64,000 nucleotides of DNA from Rhodoferax sp. (GCF_030697375.1 NZ_JAUYQD010000002.1:21524-85523), one strand, 5' to 3'. Numbered from the stretch's first letter, positions 7,801-14,974 are shown. Translations and numbers: made by a program. Notes: generated by a model not told the origin, from the sequence alone.

Positions 7801-9147
7801 CAGCTCCTGGCCCATGGGCGTCAGTTCGTTGGCATCGTCCACCGCGCCCAGCTCATTGAGCAACTGGTAACCATCGGCAATGGCGCGTCCCGAGGGGCGC
7901 TCGATGAACGGAAAATCTTCCACGATGCCAAGGTGCAACGACTTCATCCGCAAAATCACGCCGGCCAGGGACGAGCGCAGAATTTCGGGGTCGGTAAAAC
8001 GCGGGCGGCCGTCAAAGTCGGCCTTGTCGTACAGGCGGATGCAAATGCCGTTGGCCACGCGCCCGCAGCGCCCGGCGCGCTGGTTGGCCGAGCTTTGGCT
8101 GATGGGCTCCACCAGCAACTGCTCCACCTTGCTACGGAAACTGTAGCGCTTCACGCGCGCCGTGCCTGCGTCAATGACGTAGCGGGTGCCCGGCACCGTG
8201 AGCGAGGTTTCCGCCACGTTGGTGGCCAGCACCACGCGCCGCCCGGTGTGGCCGTCAAAAATGCGGTCCTGCTCGGCCGGGCTCAGGCGGGCAAACAGGG
8301 GCAGCACTTCGGCATTGCGAAACAGGGGCTGGTGGCTCAGGTGCTTGCGCAAATGGTCGGCCGCCTCGCGGATTTCGCGCTCGCCGGGCAAAAAAATCAG
8401 GATGTCGCCGCCGTTGTGCGGGTCGCGCCAGAGCTCGTCCACCCCATCGGCGATGGCCGAGTTCAGGTCGTATTCGCGCGACTCTTCAAATGGCCGGTAG
8501 CGCTGCTCCACCGGAAACATGCGCCCGGAGACCATGATGACGGGGGCTGGCCCCTTGGCGGACGCAAAGTGGTCGGCAAAACGCTGCGCGTCAATCGTGG
8601 CCGAGGTGACGATGATTTTCAGGTCCGGGCGGCGCGGCAAAATCTGGCGCAGGTAACCCAGCAAAAAATCGATGTTCAGCGAACGCTCGTGCGCCTCGTC
8701 GATGATGATGGTGTCGTAGGCTTTGAGTAGCGGGTCGGTCTGCGTCTCGGCCAGCAAAATACCGTCGGTCATGAGCTTGACCGAGGCGTCACGGCTCAGC
8801 CGGTCCTGAAAACGCACCTTGAAGCCCACCACATCGCCCAGCGGCGTTTTCAGTTCCTCGGCAATGCGTTTGGCCACGGAAGACGCCGCAATCCGGCGCG
8901 GCTGGGTGTGGCCAATGAGCTTGCCGCGCGGCGCGGGCCGGCCATCGGGCAAAGTCTTGGGGTAGTTGCACAGCCCGCGCCCCATGGCCAGGGCGATCTT
9001 GGGCAACTGCGTGGTTTTGCCGGAACCTGTCTCACCACACACGATGACCACTTGGTGCGCGCTGATGGCGGCCATGATCTCTTCGCGTTTGGCGGAAACT
9101 GGCAGGGACTCGGGGAAATCAATTGTCAATCGTTGCATGATGCGCAT
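4858..9147 (-). CDS. hrpA: ATP-dependent RNA helicase HrpA
   Basis: A 1429-residue DEAH-box helicase, longer than the roughly 1300 residues usual for HrpA. Motifs: Walker A GETGSGKTTQLPK (about residue 38), TQPRRIAA, DEAH, SATI, the helicase-C motif QRAGRCGR, then HA2, OB and the long C-terminal DUF3418-type region ending in EKAWGQLG. It unwinds RNA and has been linked to mRNA processing and to stalled-ribosome handling. The excess length is partly due to four in-frame repeat insertions: two 93-96-bp palindromic elements (proline/glycine-rich inserts) and two copies of the SAQAAIK-encoding repeat. The gene is intact despite these. Its 3' end is duplicated at 2767-2921, and mobile defence genes lie on both sides. 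ATG at 9147 is used; the ATG at 9138 is equally possible. Confidence 0.95.
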   Translation of the reverse strand: MRIMQRLTIDFPESLPVSAKREEIMAAISAHQVVIVCGETGSGKTTQLPKIALAMGRGLCNYPKTLPDGRPAPRGKLIGHTQPRRIAASSVAKRIAEELKTPLGDVVGFKVRFQDRLSRDASVKLMTDGILLAETQTDPLLKAYDTIIIDEAHERSLNIDFLLGYLRQILPRRPDLKIIVTSATIDAQRFADHFASAKGPAPVIMVSGRMFPVEQRYRPFEESREYDLNSAIADGVDELWRDPHNGGDILIFLPGEREIREAADHLRKHLSHQPLFRNAEVLPLFARLSPAEQDRIFDGHTGRRVVLATNVAETSLTVPGTRYVIDAGTARVKRYSFRSKVEQLLVEPISQSSANQRAGRCGRVANGICIRLYDKADFDGRPRFTDPEILRSSLAGVILRMKSLHLGIVEDFPFIERPSGRAIADGYQLLNELGAVDDANELTPMGQELAKLPLDPRVGRMILEARSRQALDEVLVIASALSVQDVRDRPMDMQQQADQAHAKFDDEKSEFSGYLKLWKWIHDARGGEPYSTQGVGVTGRSAQVKGGGRRPGDTEQSAQPPQLPAQTTTHKLSNRQYEQLLRQNFVNMRRVREWKDIHSQLHTVVAEHKWLLNAAPASYEQLHLSMLAGLLGNIGCKLEEGQNGEYLGARSIKFFAHPGAHLVKKPGKWIVAAELVETTRLFGRGIAAIEPQWLEQVGGHLLKKQLLDPHWEKKAAEVVALERATLYGIVVYSGRRVNYGRVDMVGAREIFIREALVGKEWETALPFLAANQKLIKQVEDLEHKARRQDVLVDDELIYAFYDQQLPADVCSGYSFERWYREESKKPQYNPGGGAAERSAPCPPPALRAPPLPTQNALPPHLPEHVTPGGHRESTLLRLTREELMRHEAAGITTASFPKTIRLGGVDCAATYLHEPGDARDGLTVTVPLFVLNQVNEERCEWLVPGMLKEKVQALLKTLHQRPRSRLVPLPDTATKFAEALNAPEKFGSGGLVDAVLKMVRDATALDIARADIKVDMLTPHFFMNFRVVDEHGRQLGQGRSLSALKAEWGKQARGAFQALANLKLGQVNQNKESNSALATVDSAQAAIKNGASAGPAGRADGNSAQNRAPARVESAQAAMKSGASGANAAPAGKAKPALQDQRHTAWTFGELPELLEIRKGGQTLIGFPALIDASDAVTVEVFDEPEMAAAKHRAGLRRLFALQLKDALKYLEKNIPDLQKMAVTFMQVGRSDSGTGGGTLEELREQIIAVALDRAFLLDPLPTDEFAFKRRVEEGRGRLTLIATEVARLAATILLEYAIAARKIKDTKNAPEATADAAQQLARLMPKRFLLQTPWTALQHYARYQKAITARLEKYRADPARDTTRLAELRPLEQRYWRLVAERKGVSDDRMVEFRWLLEELRVSFFAQELRTPQPVSVKRLEKAWGQLG
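4865..5012 (-). repeat. Direct repeat: hrpA 3' end, intact copy
   Basis: These 148 bases align without gaps to 2774-2921 with 7 mismatches. The two copies are in the same orientation and flank the ATPase/TOPRIM-like genes. This copy is part of the functional hrpA. Confidence 0.9.
5787..5835 (+). repeat. Family-1 dispersed repeat inside hrpA (copy 1)
   Basis: Contains CATAGCTGCCTGCGCAGATT, a variant of the ATAGCTGCTTGCGC core, followed by the GGGCTGGAGC part. On the hrpA coding strand it encodes RVESAQAAMKSGAS. It adds an Ala-rich linker to a non-conserved part of HrpA. Confidence 0.75.
5881..5930 (+). repeat. Family-1 dispersed repeat inside hrpA (copy 2)
   Basis: Reads GATAGCTGCTTGCGCACTGT followed by GGTGGCTAGAGC. 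On the hrpA strand it encodes TVDSAQAAIKNGAS, nearly the same peptide as the neighbouring copy about 90 bases away. The two copies and the intervening sequence form a tandem low-complexity insert in HrpA. Confidence 0.8.
6563..6658 (-). repeat. Family-2 palindromic element inside hrpA (copy 1)
   Basis: 96 bp with 27-bp terminal inverted arms, 6563-6589 and 6632-6658. The inner 15 bases, GGCAGAGCGTTCTGC and its complement, are perfect and the outer 12 differ at two positions. The loop contains a second hairpin, GCCCGC-aaa-GCGGGC. It is a multiple of three, keeps the hrpA frame open and encodes an Ala/Pro-rich insert (AAERSAPCPPPALRAPP). The same unit occurs in opposite orientation at 7457-7549. 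Confidence 0.85.
7457..7549 (+). repeat. Family-2 palindromic element inside hrpA (copy 2)
   Basis: 93 bp with 27-bp arms, 7457-7483 and 7523-7549, starting GGGAGTTGAGGCGG, with four arm mismatches. The core CTCTGCTCCGTGTCCCCCG, an inner hairpin GGCC-ttc-GGCC, then CCTCCTTTTACCT-CGCAGAACG match copy 1 read in reverse. In this orientation the hrpA frame reads VTGRSAQVKGGGRRPGDTEQ, an unrelated peptide, again without a stop. Confidence 0.85.
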
Positions 9148-9384
9148 TATCCAAGTAGGCTGGATCTTTCCTGAATGTCGCAGCTACTGTTCCCGAGGAC
9201 CTGATGGCTTCACCCACCAACCTCAACCTCAAACTACGAGCGGGACATCGTCAGCCTATCTGGCCCACCACTTCAACTGCCCCACTTGCATCGCTGGCGG
9301 GCGTGGCAGCCGCTACGGGTTGCACTGTGGAACCGGCGCGGCATTGCGGCGGGAGTATTCCGAGTGGTAGAGCAACTCTATCAG
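9148..9384. other. Intergenic stretch between hrpA and the restriction gene
   Basis: 237 bases with no ORF that I can support. It must carry the hrpA promoter (minus strand) and the 3' flank of the restriction gene. No terminator-like hairpin or repeat stood out. Confidence 0.5.
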
Positions 9385-10290
9385 TCAGTTCAACCCGGGA
9401 TAGGTATCATTTCTCATCGCGTGTGGGCAATAGCGTTTATCAAAGTAGACCAACTTCATAGCATTGAAAACCGCAGATTTGATGACCGCAGTCTTACCCG
9501 AGTCGCCATCGGTATTGCTAATGTCAAAGTCTGCCTCTGTAACCGTTCCAACTTTAACTTCCCAAATCCACACTGTGTCGCCGCGTGTCTCTTTGCCTTT
9601 CGTGTAATTTCCAAATTTATCGCCGAGCACATACCGAAACGTTATGTAATGTCCGGGCTTTGGAAGATGTCCTTTTGGCCTGTTCGTCTCTAATGCCATC
9701 TTCAATTCCAAATTTTTCGCAGCGGATTTCAATGGAAGTAAATCAGGGTAGTGGTGCGGCTTGTTGCGCTTATACAGCCCCCCTGAGCACTCAGCAATTG
9801 CACCGCCAACCAAATTGCCAACCATGGATGAGAGATTTGCCAATTCGACCAGTTTTCCAATCGGGGGAGACCCTCTCGATACCAATTGCCCATCAATCAT
9901 GTCAAGCGTGTGATAACAAGCATGGATAGCATCACTGAGTGCACTCGCCGATAGTCCAGTGAAGTTTTGCAGTTCGCTCTTATTCCGCAGACATTCTTGG
10001 GGGATAACACGCGCTTTTTCTTCAATGAAAGCATCCGCTTCTGTCAGATGACCAGCAACGACCTGTTCAGCCTTTTGCAACAAATCAGATAGGGGCACCC
10101 CAAGGGCATTTGAGATCTGCGCGGCAATCGCGACAGATGGAGTTCGCTCGCCCTTTTCTAAAAGACCAATCGTGGTTCTGTGAACGTTAGCTTTGTCTGC
10201 TAACTCTTCATGTGTCAGGCGTTGATTTAGCCTAAGTGCTTTTAGAAGATTTAAAAGGATGCCCACAATGGGGTGGTGTTGTTCGTTCAT
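9385..10290 (-). CDS. Putative type II restriction endonuclease with N-terminal XRE HTH domain
   Basis: 301 residues in two parts. Residues 10-72 are an XRE/Cro-type helix-turn-helix (LTHEELADKANVHRTTIGLLEKGERTPSVAIAAQISNAL), like a restriction controller (C) protein. The C-terminal part has HYPDLLP followed after about a dozen residues by LELKMALE, fitting the PD-(D/E)XK catalytic pattern, then a GHLPKPGHYITFRYVLGD beta region and DTVWIWEVKVG. The gene is divergent from a C5-cytosine methyltransferase across a 98-base gap. I read the pair as a restriction-modification system in which controller and nuclease are one polypeptide. The recognition sequence is unknown. Base composition is more AT-rich than in the neighbours, suggesting transfer. 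The alternative is an HTH regulator with a non-catalytic ligand domain, but the motif and partner favour a nuclease. Confidence 0.7.
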   Translation of the reverse strand: MNEQHHPIVGILLNLLKALRLNQRLTHEELADKANVHRTTIGLLEKGERTPSVAIAAQISNALGVPLSDLLQKAEQVVAGHLTEADAFIEEKARVIPQECLRNKSELQNFTGLSASALSDAIHACYHTLDMIDGQLVSRGSPPIGKLVELANLSSMVGNLVGGAIAECSGGLYKRNKPHHYPDLLPLKSAAKNLELKMALETNRPKGHLPKPGHYITFRYVLGDKFGNYTKGKETRGDTVWIWEVKVGTVTEADFDISNTDGDSGKTAVIKSAVFNAMKLVYFDKRYCPHAMRNDTYPGLN

Positions 10291-10355
10291 TCATTGCGCC
10301 AAACTGTTTGAGGCGCGGATCGTAGGCGCTCAACAGCGAGAAAGCTACGCGACAA

Positions 10356-10382
10356 TAGTCTCCACCGTCCCTATAATGACTA
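10356..10382 (+). promoter_or_regulatory. Methyltransferase promoter with candidate controller site
   Basis: A perfect -10 box TATAAT (10372-10377) lies 17 bases after a weak -35 (GCGACA, 10349-10354). The implied start site, around 10384, leaves only a few bases before the ATG at 10389, so translation may be nearly leaderless. TAGTC (10356) and GACTA (10378) form a 5-bp inverted repeat bracketing the -10, reminiscent of AGTC/GACT half-sites of controller proteins and a plausible target for the HTH domain encoded divergently. Confidence 0.5.
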
Positions 10383-10388
10383 CCATGA

Positions 10389-11564
10389 ATGACGCAAAGT
10401 GTTTTTATGACTAAACGAGTTCTGTTTGATCTTTTTTGTGGAACCGGCGGGTTTTCGTCAGGGTTTGATAACGGAGGCCATGGTTTTTCAACCCGATTCG
10501 GAATAGACGTCCTGCCGATGGCAGTGGAGACGTTCAAACGCAACCATCAAAATGCATATGGCTTAGCCGGAGACATTAGAAAGGCGCGTCGTTCAGAAAT
10601 CGCAGAGCGACTTAACCTGAAAAAGGGAGATGTAGATGTAATCATCGGAGGCCCGCCTTGCCAAGGCTTTTCTTCTATAAGGCCTTTTCGATCCACCAAT
10701 GACGATGATCCGAGAAATAGCCTGTTCGAGGAATATGCGTCCTTCGTTAACTTTTTCCGACCCCGTGCTTTCGTTATAGAAAATGTCGTGGGTTTAGCCA
10801 CTCACAAAGATGGTGACACCATTCAAGCCATGGAAGCATGTTTTCATGAGCTTGGATATGACTGTGAATGGCGAATACTGAACTCTGCGCACTATGGTGT
10901 TCCACAAAAACGGGAAAGACTGATCATGATTGGTGTTGAGCGAGGAGGAAAAATTAATTTCCCTCAGCCAACCCATCAAAGCCTTAGTCCGACAATTGGC
11001 TACAAGGACAGAAACAAGGTCCACACGCCCTCTCAGCCCGACTTATGGACTCAAGAAATAAGGATTCCGGCGGCCGTAAGCGTGATGGATGCTATTGGTG
11101 ATCTGCCGGAGGTTGCACCGGGGGATGAGGTGGCCAAATACGACAAACCACCCAGCAACGAGTATCAACAGGAACGGAGACGCAACGCCAAAACTTTATC
11201 GCTACATAGCGCGACAAATCACAGCAAAAAGATGATAGAAATTGTTAGGCACTCTGGGAAAAATATCTACTCAATCCCCAAACACCTCATAACGAGCGGA
11301 TTCAGTTCAAGCTATTCTCGTTTAGATGCAGATGATCCCGCCGTTACGATTACTGTCAACTTTGTTCATCCTTCGTCGAACAGATGCATTCACCCAATTC
11401 AGCATCGTGCTTTAACACCCCGGGAAGGCGCGAGACTTCAGTCATTCGACGATACATTTGAGTTTGCAGGTAACAGAACTCAAATCGTCAAACAAATTGG
11501 CAATGCAGTTCCGCCACTTTTGGGTCGGGCAATCGCTGGTGCAATCGCGGAAATACTAGCCTGA
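10389..11564 (+). CDS. DNA (cytosine-5)-methyltransferase
   Basis: 391 residues, normal for a type II m5C enzyme. Motif I is LFDLFCGTGGFSSGF, motif IV GGPPCQGFSSI with the catalytic Cys, motif VI FVIENV, motif VIII QKRERLIMIG, then a target-recognition region (about residues 190-310), and motifs IX-X at the end (LTPREGARLQSF, QIGNAVPPLLGRAIA). It transfers a methyl group from S-adenosylmethionine to C5 of cytosine within the target site, protecting the host from the divergent putative nuclease. ATG at 10389 is used; an in-frame ATG at 10407 is the alternative. The gene is clearly richer in A and T than hrpA or argA, consistent with horizontal acquisition. Confidence 0.93.
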   Translation: MTQSVFMTKRVLFDLFCGTGGFSSGFDNGGHGFSTRFGIDVLPMAVETFKRNHQNAYGLAGDIRKARRSEIAERLNLKKGDVDVIIGGPPCQGFSSIRPFRSTNDDDPRNSLFEEYASFVNFFRPRAFVIENVVGLATHKDGDTIQAMEACFHELGYDCEWRILNSAHYGVPQKRERLIMIGVERGGKINFPQPTHQSLSPTIGYKDRNKVHTPSQPDLWTQEIRIPAAVSVMDAIGDLPEVAPGDEVAKYDKPPSNEYQQERRRNAKTLSLHSATNHSKKMIEIVRHSGKNIYSIPKHLITSGFSSSYSRLDADDPAVTITVNFVHPSSNRCIHPIQHRALTPREGARLQSFDDTFEFAGNRTQIVKQIGNAVPPLLGRAIAGAIAEILA

Positions 11565-11963
11565 ATCTATGGTGCCGTACAAATATTGTTCGACCGAGCG
11601 TTATGAATTGTCGTGCTTGAGCAAGTCAGCGGTGGCGAGAGCGGTTTAGCTCAACAAGCACTAGTTGATCAGCGCAACTACAAGTTTATTCTTTTCACGC
11701 GTTCTTTCATTGCCAGGTTGGACGACTATTAATCGAATTGACGCCGTAGCGTCTTTGCAGAGCCCATTGACAGCAAGTCAAAGGAGACCTGCGCTTCTGG
11801 CCTAGTCAGAACCGATCTCGCCGCAGACTGTGATGACCTGGTGCTTGACTATCGCCGTCATGGTCTCTTCACGCTTACCAGCGAGCAGACGGAGACTGAT
11901 GGAAATCGATGGTTGGAATCGTCAGTACACCGATTTTCCATCGGTGGCAACCCTGCGTTGACG
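11565..11963. other. Gene-free spacer between methyltransferase and toxin-antitoxin pair
   Basis: About 400 bases with no convincing coding sequence. The ORF in the track that starts at 11841 is only the upstream open extension of the antitoxin gene. Near the right end, GATGGAAATCG (about 11898) and CGATTTTCCATC (about 11931) form an imperfect inverted repeat of unknown role. The region looks like degenerate junction DNA of an island. Confidence 0.4.
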
Positions 11964-11980
11964 ATGTATAGTTCATACAT
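11964..11980. promoter_or_regulatory. Palindromic operator of the vapBC-like operon
   Basis: ATGTATAGTTCATACAT has 6-bp arms (ATGTAT/ATACAT) and ends one base before the chosen antitoxin ATG. TTGACG just upstream (11958-11963) resembles a -35 box. A palindrome overlapping the promoter is the usual autoregulation site of ribbon-helix-helix antitoxins. Confidence 0.65.
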
Positions 11981-11981
11981 C

Positions 11982-12263
11982 ATGAAAAATTCTTCGGAGC
12001 TCTCACGCACCCAGATCTACCTGACACAGCAGCAGCAATTGCAGCTGGCACAGGTTAGCTGTGGGTCTGCGGCCACTAAGAGTGCACTGATTCGCCAAGC
12101 GATAGACCAATTTCTCGCCCAGCAACCGAAAACCTGCGTCACAGACAAGACGCAACATTTGCAAAGCATCTTTGGGCTGTGGGCGCAGCGCGACGACATG
12201 AAAGACCCGGCCAGCGTCGTTCTGCAGCTGCGGCAACCGCGCTACATGACAACCAAATCATGA
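11982..12263 (+). CDS. Ribbon-helix-helix antitoxin (VapB-like)
   Basis: 93 residues from the ATG at 11982; the ORF track starts 47 codons further upstream, across the palindromic operator. The N-terminus has the ribbon-helix-helix pattern: SRTQIYLTQQQQLQL as the strand, then SAATKSALIRQAIDQFLAQQ as the helices. The C-terminal tail (HLQSIFGLWAQRDDMKDPASVVLQLRQPR) would bind and block the toxin. It overlaps the PIN-domain toxin gene by four bases (ATGA), as expected for coupled antitoxin-toxin expression. An alternative in-frame ATG at 11964 would place the operator inside the gene. Confidence 0.85.
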   Translation: MKNSSELSRTQIYLTQQQQLQLAQVSCGSAATKSALIRQAIDQFLAQQPKTCVTDKTQHLQSIFGLWAQRDDMKDPASVVLQLRQPRYMTTKS

Positions 12264-12655
12264 GTTCACCCAAAGAAGTGCTGATAGGCACCGACGTACT
12301 CATTTGGTTGGCACGCGGCAATGCCAATGCCAGCCACGTTATCGAGTCACTTGGCGATTGGTCCATTTCCTCCGTCAGCTATATGGAAATGCTCCAAGGC
12401 TGCCGGAATAAGGCGGAGCGAAAGGCAGTGCAAAAGGCATTCAAATCAACGCAGAATACGATTCTTGGAGTCACCGCCGCCATCAACGACCAAGCCGTGG
12501 CGTTGCTTGAGCTTTACACACTGCCCAATAGTCTGCAGATGGCGGACGCTCTTATAGCCGCTACGGCGCTAGAACATTCTTTACCTTTACTAACCTGCAA
12601 TGGCAAACTCTTCAAAGTGGTCAACGGTCTACAGGTCGTTGTTTTCAAACCCTAA
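12260..12655 (+). CDS. PIN-domain ribonuclease toxin (VapC-like)
   Basis: 131 residues, normal for VapC. Start chosen at the ATG at 12260, which overlaps the antitoxin stop; the track ORF starts 81 bases earlier, inside the antitoxin gene. PIN acidic positions are visible: GTDVLIWLARG (first Asp), SSVSYMEMLQG (Glu), LQMADALIAATAL (third Asp). The usual TxD near the end is replaced by LLTCNGKLFK, so the fourth acidic residue is Asn or lost; many PIN toxins vary here. It is expected to cut RNA (often tRNA) when the antitoxin is degraded. It is the last gene of the defence segment before argA. Confidence 0.87.
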   Translation: MSSPKEVLIGTDVLIWLARGNANASHVIESLGDWSISSVSYMEMLQGCRNKAERKAVQKAFKSTQNTILGVTAAINDQAVALLELYTLPNSLQMADALIAATALEHSLPLLTCNGKLFKVVNGLQVVVFKP

Positions 12656-12667
12656 TATTTCTGTGAC

Positions 12668-14017
12668 ATGACCTCAGTTTTCAATTTCACCTTTGTGCCC
12701 TGGTTCCGTTCCGTCGCGCCCTACATTCACAAATTCCGCAACCAGACCTTTGTGGTGGGCATCGCGGGCGAGGCCATTGCGGCGGGCAAGCTGCACCATC
12801 TGGCGCAAGACCTGGCCATGATCCAGAGCATGGGGGTGAAGATTGTGCTGGTGCATGGTTTCAGGCCGCAGGTGAACGAGCAGCTCAAGGCCAAGGGCCA
12901 CACGCCCAAGTACTCGCACGGCATCCGCATCACCGACGAGGTGGCGCTGGACTGCGCCCAGGAGGCGGCGGGCCAACTGCGTTACGAGATTGAGGCGGCG
13001 TTCAGCCAGGGCCTGCCCAACACCCCCATGGCCGACTCCACGGTGCGGGTCATCTCGGGCAACTTCCTCACGGCGCGGCCCGTGGGCATTGTGGATGGCA
13101 TCGATTTCCAGCACTCGGGGCTGGTGCGCAAGGTGGACATTGCGGGCATCACCCGCACGCTGGACATGGGCGCCATGGTGCTGCTGTCGCCCTTTGGTTT
13201 TTCACCCACCGGCGAGGCGTTTAACCTGAACATGGAAGAAGTGGCCACCTCGGTCGCCACCGCATTGCAAGCGGACAAGCTGATCTTCGTGACTGAAATT
13301 CCCGGCATCCGCATCGACCCCACGCAGCCCGCCAGCGAAGAGAACCCGATCGACACCGAGCTGCCTTTGGCCGCCGCCGAAAAGCTGCTGGCCACCTTGC
13401 CCACCGCCAACCTGCCCACCGACATCGGTTTTTATCTGCAGCACTGCGTCAAGGCCTGCAAGGCCGGGGTGGAGCGCAGCCACATCATCCCGTTTGCGGT
13501 GGACGGCTCTATTTTGCTGGAGGTCTATGTGCACGACGGCATCGGCACCATGGTGGTGGACGAAAAGCTGGAGAGCCTGCGCGAAGCCACCGAAGAAGAT
13601 GTGGCCGGCATCCTGCAACTGATTGAGCCCTTTGAGAAAGACGGCACCCTGGTCAAACGCAGCCGCACCGAGATCGAGCGCGACGTGGGCAACTACACCA
13701 TCATCGAGCACGACGGCGTGATCTTTGCCTGCGCAGCCCTCTACCCCTACCCTGAAAGCCGTACCGCCGAAATGGCGGCACTCACCGTGTCCCCCGAGGT
13801 ACAGGGCCAGGGCGATGGTGAACGGGTCTTGAAACGCGTGGAACAACGCGCCAAGGCCGCTGGCCTGGACAGCATTTTTGTGCTGACCACCCGCACCATG
13901 CACTGGTTCATCAAACGCGGTTTTGTGCAGGTGGAGCCCGAGTGGCTGCCCGAGGCGCGCAAACGCAAATACAACTGGGATAGGAAGAGCCAAGTGCTGG
14001 TCAAGAAGATCAGCTAA
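12668..14017 (+). CDS. argA: Amino-acid N-acetyltransferase (N-acetylglutamate synthase)
   Basis: 449 residues, the size of classical ArgA. The N-terminal amino-acid-kinase fold (residues 15-280: FRNQTFVVGIAGEAIAAGKL, KIVLVHGFRPQVNEQL) is the arginine-sensing, ATP-independent domain. The C-terminal GNAT domain (about 300-449: MAALTVSPEVQGQGDGERVLKRVE) binds acetyl-CoA. The enzyme acetylates L-glutamate as the first step of arginine synthesis. It starts 12 bases after the toxin gene and is followed closely by a LysR gene. Feedback inhibition by arginine is known for the family. Confidence 0.93.
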   Translation: MTSVFNFTFVPWFRSVAPYIHKFRNQTFVVGIAGEAIAAGKLHHLAQDLAMIQSMGVKIVLVHGFRPQVNEQLKAKGHTPKYSHGIRITDEVALDCAQEAAGQLRYEIEAAFSQGLPNTPMADSTVRVISGNFLTARPVGIVDGIDFQHSGLVRKVDIAGITRTLDMGAMVLLSPFGFSPTGEAFNLNMEEVATSVATALQADKLIFVTEIPGIRIDPTQPASEENPIDTELPLAAAEKLLATLPTANLPTDIGFYLQHCVKACKAGVERSHIIPFAVDGSILLEVYVHDGIGTMVVDEKLESLREATEEDVAGILQLIEPFEKDGTLVKRSRTEIERDVGNYTIIEHDGVIFACAALYPYPESRTAEMAALTVSPEVQGQGDGERVLKRVEQRAKAAGLDSIFVLTTRTMHWFIKRGFVQVEPEWLPEARKRKYNWDRKSQVLVKKIS

Positions 14018-14035
14018 GCCGCCCCGCCCTGCGCC

Positions 14036-14974
14036 ATGAACCTGCGTTTTGTCGAAGCCTTTTACTGGGTGGCGTCCCTCAAAAGCATCTCGCGGGCGGC
14101 GGAGAAACTGTTTTTGACCCAGTCGGCCATGTCCAGCCGCATTGCCACGCTGGAAGAAGAGCTGGGCGTGCTGCTGCTGGACCGCAGCGACAAACGTTTC
14201 AAGCTCACCGGCGCCGGTGTCCGATTTTTGGTGCATGCCAACAAGCTGCTGGAGCTGCAGCGCGAGGTCAAGGCCGAGATGGGTTCGGGCGTGGCGGTGG
14301 CGGTGTCCATGCGCATAGGCGCCATCGAGTCGGTGCTGCACTCCTGGCTGATCCCCTGGCTGGAGCAGCTGCGCAGTGAGCAGCCCGGGCTGGAGCTGGA
14401 GCTGACCGTGGAGACCACACCCATTCTCAAGGAGCAAATCCAGCGCGGCACCTTGGATTTGGCCTTTGCAGTCTTGCCCGCCTCGGCCGACGGCGTGCGC
14501 AACCACGCGCTGCCGCCCATGGACATGGCTTTTGTGGGGCACCCGGAACTGCACAAAAAAGCCAAATACCGGCTCGATGAGCTGGCCGAAATGGAGCTGC
14601 TGACCTTCCAGAAAGGCTCGCAGCCCAATGTCACCCTGCTCGATTTGTTTCGCCAGCACCGCCTGCAGCCCAAAAAGGTGCACGCCATTTCGTCCATTTC
14701 CGCCATGGTGCAACTGGTGCAAGGCGGCTTTGGTGTGGCCCTGCTGCCGCGTGTGGCGGTGGCCCGTTTGACGGGGTTCTACAGCCTCAAGGTACTGGAC
14801 TGCGACGCCAAAATTCAGTCCCTGCCCATCCACGCCAGCTACCGCGCCGACCCCACCTCCAACACCGTGGAAACGGTGGTCACCTCGGCCATCGCGTTCG
14901 TCGAAGGTGCATCGCATGCACCAAAAAAATCAATCAAGGGTAAACCCTTATCATCGAAAAAATCGATGACATAA
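14036..14974 (+). CDS. LysR-type transcriptional regulator of the adjacent catabolic operon
   Basis: 312 residues. N-terminal winged HTH: NLRFVEAFYWVASLKSISRAAEKLFLTQSAMSSRIATLEEELG. The rest is a periplasmic-binding-like effector domain (MRIGAIESVLHSWLIPWLEQL, GTLDLAFAVLP). It lies 18 bases after argA and 88 bases before the DUF1445/TRAP/oxoprolinase genes on the same strand. From position I infer control of that operon, with 5-oxoproline, D-glutamate or a related compound as candidate inducer. The C-terminal 20 residues are Lys/Ser-rich and probably disordered. Confidence 0.88.
   Translation: MNLRFVEAFYWVASLKSISRAAEKLFLTQSAMSSRIATLEEELGVLLLDRSDKRFKLTGAGVRFLVHANKLLELQREVKAEMGSGVAVAVSMRIGAIESVLHSWLIPWLEQLRSEQPGLELELTVETTPILKEQIQRGTLDLAFAVLPASADGVRNHALPPMDMAFVGHPELHKKAKYRLDELAEMELLTFQKGSQPNVTLLDLFRQHRLQPKKVHAISSISAMVQLVQGGFGVALLPRVAVARLTGFYSLKVLDCDAKIQSLPIHASYRADPTSNTVETVVTSAIAFVEGASHAPKKSIKGKPLSSKKSMT

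Noticed and set aside
9351-9420. tRNA-like sequence (GAGTGGTAGAGCAACTC, later GTTCAACCC) upstream of the restriction gene
   Set aside because: I could not form an acceptor stem or a complete cloverleaf; taken as chance similarity, at most a degraded fragment.
11841-11981. Open extension upstream of the antitoxin gene (ORF from 11841)
   Set aside because: It crosses the palindromic operator and has no ribosome-binding site or recognisable domain; the ribbon-helix-helix starts after 11982.
13202-14917. 571-residue minus-strand ORF over argA and the LysR gene
   Set aside because: Antisense shadow with the same His/Gly/Gln-rich composition; both sense genes are clear.
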